From the NCBI RefSeq assembly GCF_000820505.1, contig NZ_JWJD01000008.1, positions 1-64,000 on the forward strand: a stretch of 64,000 bases of DNA. The letters are read 5' to 3'. Below are positions 50,346-58,339 of the stretch, piece after piece. This stretch comes from Geoalkalibacter ferrihydriticus DSM 17813 (GTDB taxonomy: Bacteria; Desulfobacterota; Desulfuromonadia; Desulfuromonadales; Geoalkalibacteraceae). A program made the translations under genes and the position numbers. The notes beneath the pieces are model-generated. The model saw only the letters and a program-made list of their open reading frames with translations. It did not search any database and was not told the origin of the DNA. Position 1 is the first letter of the stretch; the number at the start of each line of letters is the position of its first letter.

Positions 50346-50528
50346 GGATCAAATCTGATCAAAGCGGATTAAAGGCTTGAAAACAAAAATTCTGTGTTGT
50401 TTTTTTCTTTTCGTCCTTTAATTTCAATTTTTTAGGTTGGTTTTCTCGGCGTTCTCAGCGTTCTCTGCGGTGAAAGAAACAAGGGGTTTTTGCTTTTGCC
50501 TTATATCCGCCTTGATCAGATTTGATCC
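50346..50528. repeat. MITE-like element with 24-bp terminal inverted repeats
   Basis: The 24 bases at 50346-50369 (GGATCAAATCTGATCAA, then AGCGGAT) recur inverted at 50505-50528 with one mismatch. The 135-base interior has no open frame and contains TTCTCAGCGTTCTCTGCGG, shared in opposite orientation with the element near 22650. No target duplication was identified. It lies in the gap between the hydrolase gene and the 3' end of pcnB. Confidence 0.75.
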
Positions 50529-50553
50529 GTGGTCGAATTAACTTTCTCCCTTT

Positions 50554-51846
50554 TCAGCCCGGGGATCCCTTGTCGGTGTTTCGCTTGCGCCGCCGCGGGC
50601 GGCGACGTCGCTTGGCCGGAGCGTCCGGGGGCGGCGTAGATACGGGCGCCTTGCCGTCCAGGGCAGCGCGCCACTGTCCGACCAGATCGCGGTAATCGCC
50701 CGTCACCTCGCTCCAGCACCCGAGTAGATCCAGGGCATGGGGCGTCATGGGATTGCCGAGCAGCCGCCGCTCACCGCGCTGGCGGCGGCCGCGGGCCAGG
50801 CGATAAATTCCGACCAGCAATTCGCGGGCCTGATGAGAAATGGCGCGGGCGATGCTGAAATACCCACAATGGGGGGCCAGCACCAGGCCCGCCAGGCGCA
50901 CCACCTCGGTGACGGGCGCTTCGCGGTTCGGCGGGCAGGCACGCAGAAAGCGGCTGAGAGAAAGAGCCGCCAGAGCAAAGGGCTCAACCACGGGCAGGCC
51001 GCCGCGGGTACGGCGGTCGAGATGCTCAAGCAGGTCAAAAGTTTCTTCATCGCCCGCATAGCCGGCCAGCAGTGGCTCCAGCAGGCCCATGGCCGCGGCA
51101 TGGCGCAGCACCGCTCCGGCCACCCCGTGGCGGAAGAGCTCCATCAATTCTTCACGGATGCGCGCCGGCGCCGCGTCGGCAATCAGGGGCGCAGCGCGAT
51201 AAATCCCTTGACGTGCCTCGGCGTCGAGGCTGAAATCCAGACGTGCGCAGAACTCAAGAGCACGCAGCATGCGCACCGGATCTTCGGTAAAGCGCTCCAC
51301 CGGCTCGCCGATGACCCGCAAACGGCGCGCCGCAAGGTCTTCAAGTCCACCCACGTAATCGATAATACTGAAGCTGTTAATGTCGTAGAACAAGGCGTTG
51401 ATGGTGAAATCGCGACGAAACGCGTCCTCGCATGGCGAACCGAATACGTTTTCCTGAAAACGAAAATGATCCTCCGGATCCTCCGGCATTTCGCCGACGG
51501 CGGGCTTGCGCCTGAAGGTCGCCACTTCCACCACCTTGTCGCGACCAAAGCGCACATGCGCCAGTCGAAAGCGCCGCCCGACAAGGAAACAATTGCGAAA
51601 CAGGTTCTTGACCTGATTGGGCGTGGCGTCGGTGCCCACGTCGAAATCCTTGGGCCGCCGTCCCAGCAGAAGATCACGCACACCGCCGCCCACCAGATAG
51701 GCCTTGAAACCGTTGCGGTGAAGGCGGTACATGACTTTGAGGGTTTCTTCGTCGATCTGCTTGCGGGAGATGCAGTGCGCGGCGCGCGGCACAATTACCG
51801 CAGGGCAATCAGTATTTTTCGCGGAAGGATCGACAGGCATCATCAT
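50554..51846 (-). CDS. pcnB: Polynucleotide adenylyltransferase (poly(A) polymerase I)
   Basis: 430 residues of the tRNA-nucleotidyltransferase class II fold: AYLVGGGVRDLLLGRRPKDFDVGTDATP with catalytic Asp67 and Asp69, RRDFTINALFYD, and GEPVERFTEDPVRMLRALEFCARL with the conserved RxxR segment. The C-terminal tail KRRRRPRRRKRNTDKGSPG is strongly basic, as in PcnB and unlike CCA-adding enzymes. It adds 3' poly(A) tails that speed mRNA decay. Three consecutive ATGs make the exact start uncertain. Divergent from miaA. Confidence 0.88.
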   Translation of the reverse strand: MMMPVDPSAKNTDCPAVIVPRAAHCISRKQIDEETLKVMYRLHRNGFKAYLVGGGVRDLLLGRRPKDFDVGTDATPNQVKNLFRNCFLVGRRFRLAHVRFGRDKVVEVATFRRKPAVGEMPEDPEDHFRFQENVFGSPCEDAFRRDFTINALFYDINSFSIIDYVGGLEDLAARRLRVIGEPVERFTEDPVRMLRALEFCARLDFSLDAEARQGIYRAAPLIADAAPARIREELMELFRHGVAGAVLRHAAAMGLLEPLLAGYAGDEETFDLLEHLDRRTRGGLPVVEPFALAALSLSRFLRACPPNREAPVTEVVRLAGLVLAPHCGYFSIARAISHQARELLVGIYRLARGRRQRGERRLLGNPMTPHALDLLGCWSEVTGDYRDLVGQWRAALDGKAPVSTPPPDAPAKRRRRPRRRKRNTDKGSPG

Positions 51847-51959
51847 TTCGGCAGGTTACAGGGGTTGACATTCCGGCGCCAAATGTAGCAGAAAGAGCGC
51901 AGCCGGAAAAGCGTTAAATCGGCCTGCCGCATTTGACGGCAAAATGGGGGGAGAGTCAC

Positions 51960-52895
51960 TTGCGGGAAGCGGCAGAGCAGCGAGGCGGTTTGCGAGAAAA
52001 GACCGACATCAACCTGCTGGTGGTGCTGGGCGCCACCGCCTCGGGGAAAACCCGCCTGGGTGTCGAGCTGGCGCGGCGCCTGAACGGTGAAATCATTTCC
52101 GCCGACTCGCGCCAGGTTTTTCGCGGCATGGATCTGGGCACCGGCAAGGATCTGAGCGAATACGGCGAGGTTCCTTTTCATCTCATTGACATCGCCGAGG
52201 CCGGCAGCGAATTCAGCCTGTTCGCTTTTCAGCGTCACTTTTTTTCCGCCTTCGCCGACATTCAGAGGCGCGGCCGCCTGCCGCTGCTGGTTGGTGGCAC
52301 CGGCTTGTATCTCGACGCGGTGCTGCGCGGCTACCGGCTTATCGAAGTGCCGCCCGATCCCAGCCTGCGCGCGCGGCTGGCGACTCTCGACGATGCGACT
52401 CTGCGCGCCCGCCTGCGGCGCCTCAAACCCGAGCAACACAACACCACTGACCTGATGGAACGCGCGCGCCTGGTGCGCGCCATCGAGATTGCCGAGGGCG
52501 AACGCGCTGCCGCAGCCGAGCTCCCCCCCCTGCCCGAGGTGCGCCCTCTGGTGCTGGGCTTGCGCTGGGAGCGTGCCGCGTTGCGCCGCCGCATCGGCCT
52601 GCGCCTGCGCGAACGATTGGCACAGGGCATGGTCGATGAGGTCGCGCGCCTGCACGCGGCGGGCGTGTCTTGGGAGCGGCTGGAATTCTACGGTCTCGAA
52701 TACCGCTTCATCGCCCGTCACCTACAGGGCGCACTCGATTACGATACAATGCTCCAGCAGCTTGCCACCGCCATCGGCCAGTTCGCCAAGCGCCAGGAAA
52801 CTTTTTTTCGCCGCATGGAACGCCAGGGAGTTGAGATTCACTGGGTGCACGCTGAGGAGGAGCCCTTGGAGCAGGCGATGAAGCGAATGTTTTAA
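51960..52895 (+). CDS. miaA: tRNA dimethylallyltransferase (MiaA), variant form
   Basis: About 311 residues from a TTG at 51960 preceded by GGGGGAG; a TTG at 51933 is an alternative. The P-loop is LGATASGKT (about 24-31), followed by the substrate loop ISADSRQVFRGMDLGTGKDLSEYG, LLVGGTGLYLDAVLRG and RQETFFRRM at the end. The enzyme transfers dimethylallyl to A37 of tRNAs reading UNN codons. The usual DSMQ-IYRGMDIGTAKP is DSRQ-VFRGMDLGTGKD, a variant branch, so a second miaA could exist elsewhere. Confidence 0.88.
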   Translation: MREAAEQRGGLREKTDINLLVVLGATASGKTRLGVELARRLNGEIISADSRQVFRGMDLGTGKDLSEYGEVPFHLIDIAEAGSEFSLFAFQRHFFSAFADIQRRGRLPLLVGGTGLYLDAVLRGYRLIEVPPDPSLRARLATLDDATLRARLRRLKPEQHNTTDLMERARLVRAIEIAEGERAAAAELPPLPEVRPLVLGLRWERAALRRRIGLRLRERLAQGMVDEVARLHAAGVSWERLEFYGLEYRFIARHLQGALDYDTMLQQLATAIGQFAKRQETFFRRMERQGVEIHWVHAEEEPLEQAMKRMF

Positions 52896-53084
52896 ATGCC
52901 GCAAAGGTGATGGCGTCGCAAAAAGTCCGCCCTACGGCGTTACGGCGTTTTTTCAGGACCTCTGATGTATGCCTTCGCCCCTGAAAAACCACCAGGCCTT
53001 GTAGGACGAAATTTTTGCTTAGCCATCCTCTTAGTTTTTGCGAGTGCATCAAAGCTGAGTGCTGCCCACCCAGTTCGCCGACCT
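52896..53084. other. Intergenic region between convergent miaA and SNF2 genes
   Basis: No gene seen. It holds GGCGTCGCAAAAAGTCCG and CGGCGTTACGGCGTTTTTT, which may fold as a weak terminator for miaA, and further low-complexity matter (CCCTGAAAAACCACCAGGCC). The style resembles dispersed intergenic elements of related genomes, but only one copy is in this window. Confidence 0.35.
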
Positions 53085-56000
53085 TCAGTCTCCCACCAGA
53101 AACTCAAAATCCTCCCGACTCAGCGGCACACCGCCGCCGTCGCGACCTTCGTCGAGCAGGGCCTGGAACAGGCGCTGCTTGCGCTCCTTGAGCACCATCA
53201 TCTTCTCTTCCACCGTGTGGCGCATGAGCAGGCGCAGCACCGTGACCTTGCGCGTCTGGCCGATGCGGTGGGCGCGGTCGGAGGCCTGGTTTTCCACCGC
53301 CGGATTCCACCAGGGGTCAAGATGAATTACGTAGCTGGCGCGGGTTAGATTGAGACCACGCCCACCGGCCTTGAGGCTGAGGAGAAAGACCAGGGGCTCC
53401 TCGCTGTTCTGAAAAGCTTCCACCAGCTTTTTACGCTGCGCCACCGGGGTGCTGCCGTCAAGGCGTATAAACCCGTGGCCGGCGGCACGTAGATGGGGCT
53501 CCACCAGGTCGAGAAAACTGGTGAACTGAGAAAAGACCAGGGAGCTGTGTCCCTCGGCCTGCAGCTCTTCCAGGTGTTCGCAAAGAGCGGCGATTTTCGG
53601 CGAGGCACCATCCTGCGCCGTGCCACCCGCCAAGCGCGGGTCGAGACACAGGCGGCGCAGGCGGGTGAGTGCAGCCAGGGCGGTGATGCGCGCCTGGGCG
53701 CGGTTCTGCTCTTGCCAGGCGGCGGCGACCTCGGTGCGCACCGCGGCCACGGTATTCTGATAAAGAACCTTCTGCTCTGCACTGAGATCGAGATGCAGAT
53801 CGATTTCGACCTTGTCGGGCAGTTCGGCAGCAATTTTCTCCTTGGTGCGGCGTAGCACGAAGGGCTTGGTGCGGGCGATAAGGCGCTGCAGCGCACCGGG
53901 TTCGACCTCCCTGCGGTTACTGCCGAAGCGGCGATAGGGGCCGAGCAGGCCGGGCAGCACCAAGTCGATGATCGACCAGTATTCACCCAAATGATTTTCG
54001 ACCGGGGTTCCGGTGAGAGCCAGCTTGAAAGCGCCTTGCAGACGCCGCGCCGCGCCGGTCATGGCGGCATGGACGTTTTTTATGGCCTGCGCCTCATCGA
54101 AGATGATGACGTGAAAGGTCAGCGCACACAGTTCCTCAATATCGCGGCGCACAATCTCGTAGCTGGTCAGCACCACGTCGATGCCCTCAAAAGCGTTGAG
54201 ACAGCGATCCTGGCCGCGATAGACCAGGGTGCGCAGATCGGGGGCAAAGCGCGTGAGTTCACTCTCCCAGTTGAACAGCAGGCTGGGCGGCACCACCACC
54301 AGGTGAGGGATGTCTCGCGGTGCGCGCGCGGCGAGTACACCCTGATGCAGAGCCGCCAGCAGGCTGATGGCCTGAATGGTTTTTCCCAGCCCCATGTCAT
54401 CGGCCAGGCAGGCACCGAATTTGTGCTCATAAAGAAAGGCCAGCCAGCGATAGCCCAGCCCCTGGTAGTCGCGCAGCTTGGCGCGCAGCCGGGGTTCATC
54501 CACCTCGGGCAACTTGTCGAAATTCTCCAGACGGGCGAGGATAGTTTCATCCTCGGCGCCAAGATGAAGAGTCGCTCCCAGTTTGCGCAGGGCGAGCAGA
54601 TCGAGAATATGCAGACGCGGGATAAGCACCGGTTCGCGATGCGCTTTTTTCTGCCCTGCTCCGCGGAGTCCGGCCAGGACCGTCAAAGCCTCCCGATCGC
54701 CTGCCTCAAGCAGATGCAGACACCCGTCGGCTTCAAAAATCCCTTCTTCAAGAGCCTTGCGCCAGGTTTCCTCGTCGAGCGCCACCCCCGCGCAGCTGAT
54801 TTCCGGGCGCAGCTCAAACCAGTCGATGTCTTTGGCTCCGGCGGTGACACGGATGTCAAGCCGCGCCGGCACGGCTGGGCGCCCGCCATACCGCAGGTCA
54901 ACGCCCAGGGCACGCAGTTCGCCGACCAACGCCGGCAGGGCGGCGAACAGCGTCTGACGCTTGACCCGCATAGCTCCCGCAAAGGGTGCATCACGCAAGG
55001 CCGCAACCCCGAAATAGCCATAGAGAACCTCCAGCAGCTCAGCTTCCAGCGCGCGGTCGCGTTGCAGCAGCAGCCAGTGTTCCTCGGCAAAACTCAGGTG
55101 CCAGGTGCACTGGCGCTCGCACTCAAGCAGGTTCTCAAGTCGGCCGCGAGCCTCGCTGACCAGGGCCCGCCGCCGGAAATCCGCACCCGCAATGTTTTTA
55201 CGCAGAATACGGTTGCGCTCGGTTTTGGTCGTGGCACGGCGCGCGGCGAAAAAGGTTTCATAGAGCGCGCGGCGGCGCTTGAGGGCGCGCAAAGGCAAGG
55301 ATACACCGTCGAAGAAAGCCTCGCTGAACAACGCCAGGGCACGGGAGTCAAGACCCAGTTCGCAGGCGCCATGCCGAGCCACGGCGCGCAACGTCACTTC
55401 ATCGTCCGCGCCAGGGTTGATTTCCAGAGAATAATCCCTGAGGTGTGTGGGCAGCACCTGCTGTTCTTGTCCGTCGATCTGCAAAAGGCATTCTTCGAGA
55501 GGCGGAGAATCTTCGTCGGACATGAACTCGATGCCGCCGAAATCGCGCCAAGCAACCAGACAACCCGCGCCATCCTCGACAGTCGTGCCGACTGCGGCCA
55601 GTTGCGGCCACAGGCTCCAGACCTCCGGAGCAACCACCCGCACCAGGCGGGCATGCTGCGCGTCGGCGACCCAGGAGCCGAACCACAGCAGACGCCCCCC
55701 CAGGCAACTGCCGTCATCGAGCACCCGCTGGAGACGCAGGCCGCTATCGCGGGCATCAAACACCAGCTTGCCCTTTAGAGCTTGCGACGCTTCGACCTTC
55801 AACGTGTGCAGCCGGCCGCCGCTGTCGCGCACCTGTACCGGCCAGGTCGGCTTTCCCGCCTCCAACAGAGCGCACAGGGCCGTGGCCGAGTGCCCGCCGG
55901 CCATCCAGGGCGATTCGAGCAGAGGCTGCAAGGGCTTAGGGACGCGATGGGTAAAAGGCAGGAGCACGTCCCCTTTGCGCGTGACTTCAACAAAAGGAAT

Positions 56001-56516
56001 CCCGTAGCGCTCACTGAGCACAATGGCATAGTCGGCCTGGTCCCTTGGGCGAGAGTCGGGCTTATTTGCAGATGATTTTCTCTTGCGCGGTCCTATTTTT
56101 TCAGACCGGGGCAACACAGGCGCCAGCAGGGAGGTGCGAATCTTTTCCAGATCGGCATCCACGGCACGCCAGCCGCTTACCGCCGCCGGCACCAGGGCTT
56201 TTTTCAACGTCAGCAAAGCCGCCAGGCTATGGGCACAGACATCCCCCGTAGCGCGATTGCCGCAGCGGCATCGGGTTTCGATCCGCCCGCCCTTGTTGAG
56301 GTGCAGAGAGACTTCATGCACCAAGGCGTTGCCGACATCGACGCTCAACAGTTCGCCGCTCTTCTTCCATACCGGCAGGGCCACGGCATTCTTCTGGCAC
56401 AATAGCAAAGCCTCGACCAACTGGGCTTTGCGTCCCAGGGTGTAAAGGGTCCCTATCGGCAGGTCCCGCAGGGCGCCCGCCAGGGGATTTAACGGCGAAG
56501 ATGCGGTTTGTTCCAT
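53085..56516 (-). CDS. SNF2-family DEAD/DEAH ATPase with N-terminal SWIM zinc finger
   Basis: About 1143 residues from the ATG at 56516 (MEQTASSPLNPLAG); the frame extends upstream but overlaps the next gene. The SWIM finger RCRCGNRATGDVCAH (C83, C85, C94, H96) is followed by a long bacterial SNF2-associated region. The motor follows: motif I DDMGLGKT near 705, DEAQ box near 807, SSLVFSQFTSFLDLV, SLKAGGRGLNLT and DRAHRIGQ. These ATPases translocate on duplex DNA or strip proteins; the HepA/RapA link is distant. No nuclease or methylase neighbours are present, so a defence role is not supported. Confidence 0.9.
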   Translation of the reverse strand: MEQTASSPLNPLAGALRDLPIGTLYTLGRKAQLVEALLLCQKNAVALPVWKKSGELLSVDVGNALVHEVSLHLNKGGRIETRCRCGNRATGDVCAHSLAALLTLKKALVPAAVSGWRAVDADLEKIRTSLLAPVLPRSEKIGPRKRKSSANKPDSRPRDQADYAIVLSERYGIPFVEVTRKGDVLLPFTHRVPKPLQPLLESPWMAGGHSATALCALLEAGKPTWPVQVRDSGGRLHTLKVEASQALKGKLVFDARDSGLRLQRVLDDGSCLGGRLLWFGSWVADAQHARLVRVVAPEVWSLWPQLAAVGTTVEDGAGCLVAWRDFGGIEFMSDEDSPPLEECLLQIDGQEQQVLPTHLRDYSLEINPGADDEVTLRAVARHGACELGLDSRALALFSEAFFDGVSLPLRALKRRRALYETFFAARRATTKTERNRILRKNIAGADFRRRALVSEARGRLENLLECERQCTWHLSFAEEHWLLLQRDRALEAELLEVLYGYFGVAALRDAPFAGAMRVKRQTLFAALPALVGELRALGVDLRYGGRPAVPARLDIRVTAGAKDIDWFELRPEISCAGVALDEETWRKALEEGIFEADGCLHLLEAGDREALTVLAGLRGAGQKKAHREPVLIPRLHILDLLALRKLGATLHLGAEDETILARLENFDKLPEVDEPRLRAKLRDYQGLGYRWLAFLYEHKFGACLADDMGLGKTIQAISLLAALHQGVLAARAPRDIPHLVVVPPSLLFNWESELTRFAPDLRTLVYRGQDRCLNAFEGIDVVLTSYEIVRRDIEELCALTFHVIIFDEAQAIKNVHAAMTGAARRLQGAFKLALTGTPVENHLGEYWSIIDLVLPGLLGPYRRFGSNRREVEPGALQRLIARTKPFVLRRTKEKIAAELPDKVEIDLHLDLSAEQKVLYQNTVAAVRTEVAAAWQEQNRAQARITALAALTRLRRLCLDPRLAGGTAQDGASPKIAALCEHLEELQAEGHSSLVFSQFTSFLDLVEPHLRAAGHGFIRLDGSTPVAQRKKLVEAFQNSEEPLVFLLSLKAGGRGLNLTRASYVIHLDPWWNPAVENQASDRAHRIGQTRKVTVLRLLMRHTVEEKMMVLKERKQRLFQALLDEGRDGGGVPLSREDFEFLVGD

Positions 56517-56598
56517 GAAGAAACCAGAGGGCGTAAAGGATTCAGAGGATGTCGGGAGTCGTGGAGTTTTCGCAGGCGCTTGAAGGGCTGTCTCCTGC

Positions 56599-56982
56599 CT
56601 AAGGGACTGCTGGCGTCCCGCCGGTGCGTAATCTCTCCAAGGCAAAATCCAGATCCACCTCGAAGCCGTCCTCATCGACCAGACGCACCAGGGTTTCGCA
56701 GGGCACGCAGCGAAAGGCGCCAAAAGTTACGGGAATACGCTGCATACGTCCGTCGCGCAGTTCGAATTTAAAGCTCTGGTGCATGCCCCACTCGCTAAGC
56801 CGGTTGCGACAACGCGGGCAATAGGGGCGCAGTTTGCGGTCCCAGAAAATCTCAAACCTGCAAGTATAGCGACGATGAAAACGGGACAGAATATGGTGCC
56901 GGGTCAGCAGCAGTAGCGAACAGGCACCCAGCAGAGCGCCGATGAACGTAAAAAACCGCAGAGAATCAGGGGAAAAGGTCAT
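56599..56982 (-). CDS. Small membrane protein with paired CxxC motifs
   Basis: 127 residues with a transmembrane helix near 9-27 (FFTFIGALLGACSLLLLTR). A soluble part follows holding YCPRCRNRLSEWG and FRCVPCETLVRLVDEDG, two CxxC pairs about 45 residues apart that probably form one zinc ribbon. Family not recognised. The start lies 155 bases downstream of the lipoprotein hydrolase gene, on the same strand, and 82 bases separate its stop from the SNF2 start. Function unknown. Confidence 0.65.
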   Translation of the reverse strand: MTFSPDSLRFFTFIGALLGACSLLLLTRHHILSRFHRRYTCRFEIFWDRKLRPYCPRCRNRLSEWGMHQSFKFELRDGRMQRIPVTFGAFRCVPCETLVRLVDEDGFEVDLDFALERLRTGGTPAVP

Positions 56983-57136
56983 CGTTGTCGGAACATCCGG
57001 GCAAAGGCATCTGATGGCGTCTTCTCTCGTACACGCGCTGCAGAAGATAGCTCAGCCGGTTCTTTCCTGTCAAACAGGAAACAACCGGCCAGTCCGCACC
57101 CCGTGGCCTCGGCGCGCCCAGCCCAGGGCAACACCC

Positions 57137-58291
57137 TCAGCGCACCCCGTCGCGTTCGCGCAGCAAAGCCATCACCGCGCGCCACATGCGCCAGGAGCCG
57201 ATGATGCCGGGCATTACGTCGACGTGCATAAGCCCGCGCACCAGAAACAGGTCGGCCTGCCCAGCGGGCAGCGCGGCCTTGAGCTTGCGGCTTTCGCTAT
57301 GGGGAATGATGGGGTCGTCAAGGCCATGTATAAGAATCAGCCGTGCCTGCAGCTTTTGCAGGTCCTTATCCGCCAGATTAAGCGCGCCAATGTCACGACG
57401 AAGAAACTCGGGAAGATTGGCGATCAGGGCAGGCACCCGCTCGCGATCTTCGTTGACGATAAAGCGATACAGGGCCTTGCCTTCCTCACTCAACCCCAGC
57501 GCCAGATCCTCGATGGGCGCGTCGAGATTTTCTTTGCGGCGCTCCGCCATGGTCTGGAAACGCCGGCGATCGCCCTCTTCGGCCAGGCGATCCAGATTTC
57601 CCTCGACAAAGACCCACTTGCCGTAACGGTTGGGATCGCCGCGCTGCCAGTCATCGCCGTCATGAAACCAGCCGGTGGTAAAAAATGTCATCACCGCGTG
57701 GAGGTCGTAATAGCCGCCGACGCCCACGGCAAAACCCACGTCCTCGCCCACCTCAGGGGCCATGGCCGCCAGCAGTGTCGGCCCCACTGCGTAACTGAAA
57801 GCCATCATGCCGAGATGGCCGGTCGGCACCAACTCGGTGCGGTTGCGAAACCAGGCAAAGGCTGCGGCCACTTCATCGGTATTTTCCGCTCGCACTTCCA
57901 GGCGATGCATGCTTTCCAGCTCAGGGACCAGCACCGCGAACCGCATGCGCGCCAAGGAATAAGCAAAGGCGACCAGCCGCGGATCATCCTTACCTTCCTC
58001 GGCGACCCCTGGCACCACCAGCATGCCCGCCTTAACCGGCTCTTGAGGCAAGTAAAGATCGGCGCCGTAAAACCCGGCGGCGACGGGAAAACCGGGCGCC
58101 ACCGGGATTCGCACCTGAATCCGCGCGGGTTCCGCGGTCTTGGCCTTGAGCCGGCTCGGCTCCTCGCCGGCGGAAACATCGCCGAGAAGCAACACGGCTT
58201 CGTAACCGCGCCGCGGCGAACAGCCGCCGATCAGATTCATCATCAGGACCAGCAGCAGCGAAAAAAGGAAAAAACGCATCGACCCGCTCAT
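57137..58291 (-). CDS. Alpha/beta-hydrolase-like lipoprotein
   Basis: 384 residues with signal peptide MRFFLFSLLLVLMMNLIGGC, lipobox LIGGC, so anchored to a membrane. The rest is an alpha/beta hydrolase fold: GMLVVPGVAEEGKDDPRLVAFAYSLARMRFAVLVPEL, the elbow GMMAFSYAVGP, and LILIHGLDDPIIPHSES with LVRGLMHVDVMPG for Asp and His. The nucleophile context F-S-Y is not the classical GxSxG, so activity is uncertain. Start may be the ATG at 58291 or 58279. It follows the RND permease by 48 bases and may belong to that operon. Confidence 0.78.
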   Translation of the reverse strand: MSGSMRFFLFSLLLVLMMNLIGGCSPRRGYEAVLLLGDVSAGEEPSRLKAKTAEPARIQVRIPVAPGFPVAAGFYGADLYLPQEPVKAGMLVVPGVAEEGKDDPRLVAFAYSLARMRFAVLVPELESMHRLEVRAENTDEVAAAFAWFRNRTELVPTGHLGMMAFSYAVGPTLLAAMAPEVGEDVGFAVGVGGYYDLHAVMTFFTTGWFHDGDDWQRGDPNRYGKWVFVEGNLDRLAEEGDRRRFQTMAERRKENLDAPIEDLALGLSEEGKALYRFIVNEDRERVPALIANLPEFLRRDIGALNLADKDLQKLQARLILIHGLDDPIIPHSESRKLKAALPAGQADLFLVRGLMHVDVMPGIIGSWRMWRAVMALLRERDGVR

Positions 58292-58339
58292 AAGCCGAAG
58301 TATAGCAAACGGGAATCGCGATTCAAATCCGGGTTGGCT

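Noticed and set aside
53085-56516. The SNF2 gene as part of a DISARM-like or other phage-defence system
   Set aside because: No methyltransferase, nuclease, phospholipase-D or DUF1998 gene is adjacent; neighbours are housekeeping and efflux genes.
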